A DNA stretch of 36,299 nt from Chloroflexota bacterium. GTDB lineage: Bacteria > Chloroflexota > Anaerolineae > Anaerolineales > UBA11858. Both the position numbers and the translations under genes were made by a program. Location of the stretch: contig JAUWCZ010000009.1 in NCBI GenBank assembly GCA_030609055.1, positions 1-36,299 of the forward strand, read 5' to 3'. Below, one piece after another: positions 1 to 8,300 of this stretch; within the stretch, counting starts at the first letter, position 1; every line of letters starts with the position of its first letter. A model generated the notes under the pieces. The model was given only the letters and a program-made list of their open reading frames with translations, had not been told where the DNA came from and ran no database searches.

Positions 1-184
1 CATGGATCAATATTACTTTTTCGGTTTCTAGATCCAGTTGGTAGATGCCCCAGCTTTCACCAGAAGATTTAAAAGTATCCGTCCGAGTAGCAGGCTCCGC
101 CGGCTGACAGCTGCTAATCATTATCATCAGCAGGATATTGATACCTGTAAGTAAGCCTTTTTGATTCTTAAGAAATTTTCTCAT
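1..184 (-). CDS. Partial lipoprotein, N-terminus only (possible beta-propeller)
   Basis: Only the first 61 codons lie in the window; the gene runs off the left edge. The start is the ATG at 184-182. Residues 1-26 form a lipoprotein signal peptide: a basic start (MRKFLKNQKG), a hydrophobic core and an ISSC lipobox with the acylated cysteine at residue 26. The protein is therefore probably anchored outside the membrane. After a short Thr/Ser linker comes GIYQLDLETEKV, which resembles the first strand pair of TolB/PD40-type beta-propeller repeats; this is a weak inference from one repeat. The start overlaps the 3' end of the upstream 142-aa gene by 17 bp, so the two are probably co-transcribed. 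Confidence 0.7.
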   Translation of the reverse strand, partial: MRKFLKNQKGLLTGINILLMIMISSCQPAEPATRTDTFKSSGESWGIYQLDLETEKVILIH

Positions 185-596
185 CCTTTTCCCCGCCGGT
201 TTTTCCTTGCCTCTGGAGATTAATTACCCCGGAGATAGTCAATCCAATACCCGAGATAATCATGCCAAAGATCAGTGTCTCGGAGAACCAGCCGCTCCAA
301 TAGGGTCCGGGCTGCAGGATCAGTGGGATGTGTTTGAGAATACCAGCCAAGGCGAGAAATGAACCCATAAAGATTGCCCCAATGAGGCCACTTCTTTTTC
401 TTAATACCAAAACCCGCAGAATGAGCATGAAAATCACCAGAAAAACTCCGCTAAGTACCTGGGTAGTTTGATTGGTCAGGCCAAATTCTGCGGGAATATC
501 GTATAAGAAATCATCGATCAAATGCGGAAAAGCAAATAAACCCAGCAGGATATATAGGAATACTTCTCGGGGGTAATTTACGCGATTATTATCCAT
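168..596 (-). CDS. Hypothetical four-helix membrane protein (142 aa)
   Basis: I do not recognise the family. The protein has four likely membrane helices at about residues 12-28, 46-65, 70-90 and 104-126, with short loops and a charged cytoplasmic-looking tail (GGEKDEKIS). No catalytic motif is visible. It lies 38 bp downstream of the 1017-aa LysM/CARDB protein on the same strand and overlaps the following lipoprotein start by 17 bp, so the three look like one envelope operon. The Shine-Dalgarno sequence is weak (GAG just before the ATG), which fits translation from a polycistronic message. It could be a helper for the surface proteins beside it, but nothing in the sequence shows this. Confidence 0.7.
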   Translation of the reverse strand: MDNNRVNYPREVFLYILLGLFAFPHLIDDFLYDIPAEFGLTNQTTQVLSGVFLVIFMLILRVLVLRKRSGLIGAIFMGSFLALAGILKHIPLILQPGPYWSGWFSETLIFGMIISGIGLTISGVINLQRQGKTGGEKDEKIS

Positions 597-634
597 TCAT
601 CTCAATCTATTAATCCACGGATACAACTAGCAGC

Positions 635-3600
635 TTATTCCTCAAAATTCTCCCGGCAGATATCAAACCTGGTATCCCAGGAGTATCCTTCAATCTGATC
701 AAAGTACCACCAATGTCTCCCATATTCCCGCATAGCGTAATTCCCGCAGCTTCTACTCGGACTTAATCCTCCTCCACCCCAATCTGGCGCGGTGAAGAAC
801 TCCCTGCGTACGTAACCTTCACGCAGAGTGCCTGGATGATCGACGTTGATCACAATTTCAAGCTCCTCGTCTCCATAAATATCAAACCAGTAGGAGTCAT
901 ACTCATGATCATCGAATAACCGGATACAATGATAGGGTCTGAAGCATGAGCCCCAATCGATATCCTGTCTGATACTCCAATTCGCAACTTGAAAACGTTC
1001 CTCGCCCGTTAGAATATAGGCATCCAGATGGAATTCAACCGCATTGCGTACAGCATAAGGCACGTCGATGCTGTACCAGTTGATCCAAAGCCGGGTTGCC
1101 TCACCAATAGCAAATGAGTTATTGTCACCATTCTCCTCAAGGATCGTAGCATCCGGATTAATGGTCACTTCATAACCAGCAGCCATCTGTTCTCTAATCG
1201 ATGCGCTCAGTCCGGGAAATTCAAATACATGGATCTCACCAGGTGCCAAATCGACATCCGGGTAAGAGCTGCTCTCAAACAAGGTGCTTCCATCCGGCAG
1301 CCTGACATCAAATTCTACCGTTCGGTTTTCAAGCGGTCCGTCCCCAACATTCTGCACAACGGCACGTATCCGTTCGCCGAAAAGTTCGAAATAATATACA
1401 TCTATGATTGTCAAATCAGGCAGCTGGGGGCAAATCGGATTGTGGTACATTGCACCCGAACGCTCGAACTCTTCGGGGACATCATCAAAGGGGTCAATGA
1501 CCACACAGGCATCATAGGGTGCACTGAGGACCATTGCCGAATTTTGGAGAGTTGCGTATCCTCCAGGCCGAAGAACAAAATCCGGCCAGGTAAAGATACC
1601 AAGCGATCTCCCTTCCCGGGTTTGTAATTCAATATACAGATCTCTCGAGGGCCAGGATGCTGTGCCGCCGTTCCGTACTTCAATTTCCACTACACCCGTG
1701 GCTTCATTCACGTAAAAATCAGTCATATCCAACCAGGGCAGGGGTTCTCCACCTTCCCCTGCAGCTCCCACAGGGCTGTCAAATGCGGGTCCCCATTGAT
1801 AGGTCACCCGGCAGCGACCGTTATCAGAAGTTAATCCACCTCCATGCAGCCTGTCAAAAACACCGTAACGATCCTCATAGATCATGGAAAATCCATCACA
1901 GATCAGGTCATCACAACCGGGGTCATCCGAATCGCGGCAGCGGCCGGTATCCCTATCCATAATGCGGTATCCGAAGTCAAATGATCCTCCTATCGGTACG
2001 TCAACTATGATGGAATTCGGACTGGTAAAACGCCAGCCGCTGTCCGCTGCCATATCCGCTAGATTATAGGTTGTATTGTGGCTTAAGCCACTAGGCATAT
2101 CCAACCCGGGACCTTCAGATCCACCATTAAAGTGGATTTGGTTTCTATTGGCAAAGAAATAACCGTAAGCTGGTCCTTTATCTCCATGGCGGTCCTCGTA
2201 CCTTCCATCTCCGCCCAGATCAAAGGTCTCCAGGGTCAAGAATGTGATCTGGATTTCATGGGTGCAGCCTTCTCGCTCCTGGGTAAGATCAACGGAACCT
2301 GGGGGTGATTCTGGACCATCTGGTAATTCAATCCGGAATGCTGATACAGCAAAGGTATAGGTTGAGGCGCAAGGTGGGTTAAACCACTCAGAAGGTAATC
2401 TGCTCTCCCGGGCGTCAGCTGGCTCGGTCCACTGCAGGGTTCCGTTCAGGTAGATCCGGAAACCATCAACGGGTTCCTCTTCGGGCTCGGGAATGTAGTC
2501 CCACTCCAGAGATCTGCGGGTGTGATTCAGGCGAACGTTTGTGGGTGAGGTCATATCCGGGTCAATATACTTCGGGACGCCTCGCGGTAAGCTTTCCAGC
2601 CGGGTGACTTGAGTGGAAAACAGGAGGTGTCCTCCTTCCCCGTCTGATTCCACGTTGTGTTGAGCCCCATCCCATTCTCCCGGTGGAATCTCAATATCCA
2701 CCTGTCCTAATTCAACTGCTTCCGTTCCTCCGCCTGTGACGCCCACACAGGAAACTGTCAACGGGAGAGCTTGATCTCCCGGCCAGGAAATCACTGGCGC
2801 CGAAGCGCCTACTAGATTTGGCTCTGTGCTCCACCAACCATGATCCAAAGCCGAAAAAGATTCATCAGTCGCTTGATCGTGATCACTATCCGGATACCAC
2901 TGTGGCAAACTACCGGCCAGGCTGACATAACAATGTAAACCATCATAGGATTCCCAGGTACGCAGTCTGGGAATCTCAAGACGTAAAATAACCTGCCCTG
3001 CAGGAGGGGTAAACAACTCAAATATTCCAAAAGAGAAATCCATCAGGGGAGCATCCCCTTCAGGAATAGGAGCCTCTCTATCTTCTTCCAGGGGTTCGGG
3101 GTCCTCTTCAGCGGCCGGCTCATCGTCTGGAACTATTAATTCCTCCCCTGGCTCGGGTTCACCCGATTCTAGATCAGGATTGAGATCAGTTAGTTCTTCC
3201 GGAGAAGAACCATACTCATCGGCAATAGACTCCAACGTATCACCTTCTTCAACCGTATGTATCCCTGTATTGCCTTGACCGGCTTCTTCCGCAATAATTC
3301 TCACCGTACCCTGGCCTTGAATACCATCTTTAGAAACGGCCTGGACAATCAAGAGGTGGTGACCGACATAAGTAGGGGTCCAATCTGTGGATAAAACCAT
3401 GCTTGTTGGAGTGAATTCGGGCGCAGCTTTCTCGGCAATCAGGGTCCCATCTGCCCATAACTCCATTCGTTCCAATCCTTGATCCTCTCTTGCTGTGGCA
3501 TGCACAATGACCCTATCTCCCACTACAACTCGCTTATTGTTATAGGGTTGATGAATGAGCACTAACGGCTGTGAATTAAAGGCTTTCCCCCGGTTGTAAA

Positions 3601-3688
3601 ACCACCCCAAGACTAGTCCTATTACTATTAATCCAACTAGCAGTAATAGCCCGAGCACGATCAACCAGCGCTTTCTGCTCTTTTTCAT
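635..3688 (-). CDS. Membrane-anchored LysM / Ig-like / CARDB surface protein (1017 aa)
   Basis: Very probably an exported protein held by one N-terminal helix (residues 8-30) after a basic start (MKKSRKR). Visible modules in order are: an Ig-like domain at about 41-135; a LysM domain at 144-187 (HTVEEGDTLESIADEYG ... LIVP), the fold that binds glycan strands of peptidoglycan; an acidic Pro/Glu linker at 188-212; a fibronectin-III-like stretch near 375-470; and two CARDB-like domains in the last 370 residues, the second beginning LPDLTIIDVYYFE. No enzyme motif is seen, so a binding or structural role at the cell wall is the best inference. The ATG has a strong ribosome site (GGGAGGG, about 6 nt upstream). 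The first Ig module resembles that of the neighbouring 340-aa lipoprotein. Confidence 0.85.
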   Translation of the reverse strand: MKKSRKRWLIVLGLLLLVGLIVIGLVLGWFYNRGKAFNSQPLVLIHQPYNNKRVVVGDRVIVHATAREDQGLERMELWADGTLIAEKAAPEFTPTSMVLSTDWTPTYVGHHLLIVQAVSKDGIQGQGTVRIIAEEAGQGNTGIHTVEEGDTLESIADEYGSSPEELTDLNPDLESGEPEPGEELIVPDDEPAAEEDPEPLEEDREAPIPEGDAPLMDFSFGIFELFTPPAGQVILRLEIPRLRTWESYDGLHCYVSLAGSLPQWYPDSDHDQATDESFSALDHGWWSTEPNLVGASAPVISWPGDQALPLTVSCVGVTGGGTEAVELGQVDIEIPPGEWDGAQHNVESDGEGGHLLFSTQVTRLESLPRGVPKYIDPDMTSPTNVRLNHTRRSLEWDYIPEPEEEPVDGFRIYLNGTLQWTEPADARESRLPSEWFNPPCASTYTFAVSAFRIELPDGPESPPGSVDLTQEREGCTHEIQITFLTLETFDLGGDGRYEDRHGDKGPAYGYFFANRNQIHFNGGSEGPGLDMPSGLSHNTTYNLADMAADSGWRFTSPNSIIVDVPIGGSFDFGYRIMDRDTGRCRDSDDPGCDDLICDGFSMIYEDRYGVFDRLHGGGLTSDNGRCRVTYQWGPAFDSPVGAAGEGGEPLPWLDMTDFYVNEATGVVEIEVRNGGTASWPSRDLYIELQTREGRSLGIFTWPDFVLRPGGYATLQNSAMVLSAPYDACVVIDPFDDVPEEFERSGAMYHNPICPQLPDLTIIDVYYFELFGERIRAVVQNVGDGPLENRTVEFDVRLPDGSTLFESSSYPDVDLAPGEIHVFEFPGLSASIREQMAAGYEVTINPDATILEENGDNNSFAIGEATRLWINWYSIDVPYAVRNAVEFHLDAYILTGEERFQVANWSIRQDIDWGSCFRPYHCIRLFDDHEYDSYWFDIYGDEELEIVINVDHPGTLREGYVRREFFTAPDWGGGGLSPSRSCGNYAMREYGRHWWYFDQIEGYSWDTRFDICRENFEE

Positions 3689-3808
3689 CTCACCCTCCCT
3701 AACGAATCATTTAGCTTGAACCTTCCAGGGGTACTACTTTATCTATACCCTTCCCAATTCACTAAGGACTCAATTATCACAATAGTTTAGAGGTGTAGAG
3801 TCTGCTCA

Positions 3809-3839
3809 AACCATTTCGCGAAGCATCCAATAAATGGTT
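3809..3839 (-). terminator. Possible weak terminator hairpin
   Basis: AACCATTT at 3809-3816 pairs perfectly with AAATGGTT at 3832-3839 (8 bp, 15-nt loop). It begins at the stop codon of the 340-aa lipoprotein gene, but read on the minus strand it is followed by only a short T-rich stretch. Termination is uncertain. Confidence 0.3.
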
Positions 3840-4861
3840 CACTCAAGATTGATCACAAACTCCCACCATCCTGACCAGGACCCAACATTTCCAACACCAT
3901 CCACGGCGCGTACCCGCCAGCGATAGTACCATCCGCATTCTACGCTGATGCTTTTTTGTTTACCCGGGATGCCGCTGAAAACGCTGCCAGAAATATCCTG
4001 CCAGTTATTATCACCAGAATGCCGCTGGACTTTGGCTTGGTACTCAGCAATCCCGCTTTCATCACTCACAGGAATCCAAACCAGATTTTGGGATGATGTA
4101 CAGCCAATAGAGAGGCCGTTTGCGGGAACCGCTTGCGCAGGGGCTGGTGGTGGCGTGGTATCTACTGGCTCTGGCGTGACACAGGAGCCAGTTACAATGA
4201 TATCAACCTTTCGTTTTTCCTCCGTCTCATCCATCTGAACCACTGTCAGTGTATAGCTCTGATTCTCACACAGACAATCCTGATACGATCCTTCGGGCGG
4301 CTGCTCAACACCACCAAAGATGACCTGTTTAACATTCTCTGCCTGCCACCGAATGGTTGTACATCCTCCTGCCTCAATGGTTTCTGGATCAGCCCAAAAT
4401 TGGATCGTTGCTTCTGCAGGCTCAGGGAGTGTGACTTGTTCATCTGGAACTGGCGTCACTGTAATTACCTCTGCAGGAGTCTCATCGCCAAATGATATGT
4501 TTACTTCATCAAATTGGCTTTCGGTGCCATCTTCCCCGAAAGCCACCGCGTGAATTGTGTAGTCACCAGGTGAGGATGGTACCCATTCCGATTGGAAACT
4601 GGCTAGAGTCCCAGCGGTTGGGGGATTCTCAATCGTAGTCCACAGATCTCCATTAATCCATACCTCAACCCGCGCAACCCCCTCCGACCCTGTCGCGTGG
4701 CCTTCGATGTTGACCATTTGCACCTCGGGGAAGGAAAGCCCATCCAGAGGCACATCAATCCAAACAAAGGTACCGCTGGGTGGCGTTGCACCACAGCTGG
4801 AGATCAGGAATGAGATCAATATAGTTGGTAACAACAACCGGAACCATAGTTTAGAGAACAA
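3839..4861 (-). CDS. Ig-like / fibronectin-III lipoprotein (340 aa), TTG start
   Basis: A secreted lipoprotein: hydrophobic signal sequence and ISSC lipobox with cysteine 23. Residues 30-130 form an Ig-like module of the type seen in the 1017-aa protein next door (GVARVEVWINGDLW). Residues about 150-225 form a second Ig-like domain with a GGCTTIRW motif and a CLC pair. The last 100 residues resemble a fibronectin-III domain that ends almost at the C-terminus. No catalytic residues are seen, so it is probably a surface binding or scaffold protein. The start is TTG at 4861-4859: an AGGAGG site lies 6 nt upstream and no ATG occurs before the lipobox. A 150-bp gap separates it from the 1017-aa gene downstream. 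Confidence 0.85.
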   Translation of the reverse strand: MFSKLWFRLLLPTILISFLISSCGATPPSGTFVWIDVPLDGLSFPEVQMVNIEGHATGSEGVARVEVWINGDLWTTIENPPTAGTLASFQSEWVPSSPGDYTIHAVAFGEDGTESQFDEVNISFGDETPAEVITVTPVPDEQVTLPEPAEATIQFWADPETIEAGGCTTIRWQAENVKQVIFGGVEQPPEGSYQDCLCENQSYTLTVVQMDETEEKRKVDIIVTGSCVTPEPVDTTPPPAPAQAVPANGLSIGCTSSQNLVWIPVSDESGIAEYQAKVQRHSGDNNWQDISGSVFSGIPGKQKSISVECGWYYRWRVRAVDGVGNVGSWSGWWEFVINLE

Positions 4862-4981
4862 CTGACACCTCCTCTAACTAAACATGACTGTATTGAAACC
4901 ATTTAAAGTAGATGATTAAGACACACTAATATTAACGTCAGGTCCCCCAGATTCTCAATGTATGTTAATTGAAATTCACTC

Positions 4982-5014
4982 CACTCAAGAGAGAAAAACA
5001 ACCGCTCTTGAGTG
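4982..5014. repeat. 10-bp inverted repeat in a divergent promoter region
   Basis: CACTCAAGAG (4982-4991) and CTCTTGAGTG (5005-5014) are perfect complements separated by 13 bp. They lie in the 251-bp gap between the divergent lipoprotein gene (start 4861) and the small membrane protein (start 5113). No T tract follows on either strand, so a regulator site is more likely than a terminator. Confidence 0.45.
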
Positions 5015-5112
5015 TAAACACCTCTCTGCTATTTGTCAACAAGGTTCCCACCTGCAACATTTATCACGGATTTACGTTAATACAATTGAGGAATATAACA
5101 AAGGAGATTTTT

Positions 5113-5316
5113 GTGAATAGACAGCAAGGCTGCCTGACCGGTTTGTTTAAACTTTTAATGCTGGATGTAGTATTTGACTGGCTCCAGAATCGATTTGGTT
5201 TTGGGCGAGGGTTATCCTGCACCGGTTGTGGGTGCGGGTTCATCTTGTTGATTCTTTTTATTGCCCTCAGTTGTCAGGTTATATTTAACACCAACTGGCT
5301 GCAGCTCGGTTTTTAA
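5113..5316 (+). CDS. Small cysteine-rich single-helix membrane protein (67 aa), GTG start
   Basis: I do not know a named family. The start is GTG at 5113, with AAGGAG at 5101-5106 giving 6-nt spacing; the longer frame from 4969 has no such site. The protein has an amphipathic N-terminal half (GLFKLLMLDVVFDWLQNRFG), then a glycine/cysteine cluster CTGCGCG at residues 36-42, a hydrophobic segment at about 43-58 with a further cysteine at 54, and a short tail NTNWLQLGF. Five cysteines in 67 residues suggest metal binding, disulphides or acylation, but none is shown. It is the only plus-strand gene in the surface block and ends just before a strong two-way hairpin shared with the macroglobulin gene. 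Confidence 0.7.
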   Translation: MNRQQGCLTGLFKLLMLDVVFDWLQNRFGFGRGLSCTGCGCGFILLILFIALSCQVIFNTNWLQLGF

Positions 5317-5340
5317 TTTACCCGAAGAGTATTTGGTTAA

Positions 5341-5370
5341 GAAAACGTTTCCCTATCAGGAAACGTTTTC
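5341..5370. terminator. Bidirectional terminator hairpin
   Basis: A perfect 12-bp stem, GAAAACGTTTCC / GGAAACGTTTTC, with a 6-nt loop (CTATCA). It lies between the convergent small membrane gene (ends 5316) and the macroglobulin gene (ends 5374). The stem carries A runs on one arm and T runs on the other, so it can act in both directions. It is 3 bp from the macroglobulin stop codon. Confidence 0.8.
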
Positions 5371-5373
5371 CAT

Positions 5374-8300
5374 TTAATCCTCTGTGTGGATGACAAATTT
5401 TTCTCCGGCGCTAACCCCCTGAGTTTCCGGGAAGTATACCTCCCAACCCCGGGCTGGTAAAACCTGAAATTCTCCGGGGTGTGTCAGGGATAAGGTGTAG
5501 GTCAACTGATAGGTTCCAGCTGGAAGATAATTAGCTGACCAGGTGACTCGGTTATCAAATACAGTAGGCGAATTGAAATACCACCATCCCCATCCATTCT
5601 TAAACGGCGCTGCTACCTGGTAATCTGCCATATCCTGGCGGGTGGTTTTTAATCGGGTATCCAGGATCTCCGCTCCGGCTGGAATCCTGTCTTCCACCAT
5701 CAGGTAATGGGAATCATTTTCTAACACTAGAGTCAGCTGAACCTGTATTAAATCTCCCACGTCCCCTTCCTGAGTGAAGATTGGAGTTCCATCAGCTTTG
5801 AAATCCGCAAAGACCCGGGAGATGCTGATTCCTTTTCCAAACGGCGGTACATCCTCGGCCGGCCTGGACACAATCAAGTGAGCCTTGTAATACAGTGTGC
5901 CATCTCCTTCTCCACGGTTAAGCACCAGTGCATTAGGATCTTTCGCGTACAGCGTTCCCACCGGCACGGACGCGGTAACTGCTTCCAGTTGGGCTGATCC
6001 TTCCGCCTGGCCGCTGATAACTTCAGTCCCGTTGACCGCGCACGAAAACGCATAATCAGCCGAAAGATCACCAGTGGCTGCTATTACTTCATTGAGGGCC
6101 AGGATCGCCCAACCTGTTTCATAGGCAGATCCCCAATCTCCCCGCGGTCTAGTTGTGGACACCAGATAGCGCACTGCTTCTGGCAGTGTTCCTGAGGCAG
6201 AATCCGCCCGGGCCAAGGCGAAGGTGACCATGGCTGTAGTAGTGGTCGTGTTGTTCAACCAGCAGCGGCATCCTGGGGGGTTTTCCCAATGAATTCCTGT
6301 AGCAGTGCGGACTCCTGTGCCAACCAGATTGGAAAACAAGGTGCTGGCTTCTTCATTGCCAGGCATCTGTGTTTCCAATGCCAGCGCCAGAATTGCCTGG
6401 GCTGAAGGGCTGAGCTGGCTGCTGTGTGATGCCAATTCCAACATACCTCCGCTGGTATCGATACCTGCCTCTGTAAGGGCAAAGTACCTGAATGCCAGTT
6501 GATTATACTGCCAAGGTTCGCTCAGCATCTCAACCCCTGGTAAAGTTGCCAGCAAGTATCCACGGGCTTGTTGCATCATTAAATCTTCCACAAATATCCC
6601 GGCTTTTTCCGCCTGGGTCAGACCAAACAAGATATATGAACTGATCTCCCCATCACTAGCGCTTCCCTGCCACCAGCCCCATCCTCCATCCTCATTCTGG
6701 GCACCTGCTAATGCATCTAGGGTTTCGGGAATGATAATTTCAAGTCTACTTTCTAAGAGGGGATATTCCAGGTCCAGCTCTTGAAGAGTCTGGTAGGTGA
6801 TTACATTGGGAAGGAAATGAGACATAAGCGCAATCGTGGAGATATGCGGATCTTCTTCCAGGGCATCCAGTGATGTTAATAATGCGGCTGCCAGAGATGG
6901 AGAAAGCTCCACATCAAGGGATCCTTGCTCAGAATCAAAGGTCTTCGGCAAGGTTACAATCTCCAAGCGCTGTCCGGTGTCTTCAATAACACCGGATGTT
7001 CCAAAGGTTTGGGGCGCTGTATAACGAAATACTGGAATTGAACCCAGGTAAGGTTTAACGGCGTCGGAATAATTTCCAGTATCTGCAGTGAACAATAAAT
7101 CCACTTCGTTTACATCCTCCACCATTCCCCACCATTCCACACGGGTTCTTCCTCCGGCTGAAATATCTACTGTTTGGGCAGCAAAATCCGGAATATCCAG
7201 CTGAATCCCGGCCCCCTGAAGAGTTACTTCTGCTACAAGATCATTATCAGTGTTATTGTGGACGATCGCAGCCAGAGCCAGGTGGTCACCCGCCACCAGG
7301 AATCTAGGAGTTACCGGTCGGATTAACAAATCTTTGGTGGTGACCACTTCGGCAGCCGCTTGACCAACTTCGGTTTCTTTTGTCACACCGCGAGCTTCCG
7401 CCTGCCAGGTTGTCAGGTTGTCCGGCAAAGTGACTGAGATGACAGCTTCTCCATTCTCGTCAGTCACCACATCCGCACTCCAATAGGCAGTATCCTCAAA
7501 CTGGCTCCGGACAAGGTATACTTCGGCTTCTCCTCCACCACCGCCCATGCCGCCTGGGATAAAAATGCTCCTTCCGGCATACATACCAAGCGGTATCCCC
7601 ATCCGGACTGCAAGCGGCTGGACGTCGTAAAACGCCTCCCCGATCTCACGAGAATTTGGATCTGCCAGTGCGAGAACTGCCTTATCAACCACGGCTAGAG
7701 TAAACTCGCCTACTAAAGGATCTCCCTCAGAATCCGTGACCCGGATAGTAAACTGAACCTCTTCCTGTGGTGAAAGCCGCTCCGGTTCTCCGACGATTTC
7801 CACCTGCATCATTTTTGCGATCGGTTCCACAAGCAGGTTAATATATCCCTGGCGGAAATCGGGCTGCCCTGCTTCATTTTGTCCCAGCAGAGTTACGGAG
7901 ACATAAACATTGGGTGTCTCTTCTTCGCTGAGCGGAATCTGAATTATCTCTCCAGAAGCGGTGATGCTCAGAGTTTGATACGAGATGACTTTATGTCGTT
8001 CTATTGTAATCAGCGCCTGAGCTCCCCTGGGGAACGGATTTGGTATAAAGATTTCAGCTTGCTCTCCTGGGATATACGAATCCTGATCGGCTACCAATCT
8101 TATTTTCTGGTTGGTAAGTGTCGGCCAGGCAGTTGTTCCCGGTCCACCGACCCAGAGCATCACTTCTGTCCGGGCATCACCCCCATAAATATCAACTTGG
8201 TACGTTCCTGGTTCAGGAGGAATAAAGCTAAGGTCCGCTTCTCCATTGCGACCAGTGTTGATGGATTTGGTTTCAATGGTTTCAACCTCCCGCTGGTATA

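Noticed and set aside
1229-1962. Plus-strand open frames inside the 1017-aa gene
   Set aside because: They are antisense shadows of a gene with clear domains and a strong ribosome site.
4969-5112. N-terminal extension of the small cysteine-rich protein
   Set aside because: The extension covers the inverted repeat and promoter-like area and has no ribosome site; AAGGAG fits the GTG at 5113.
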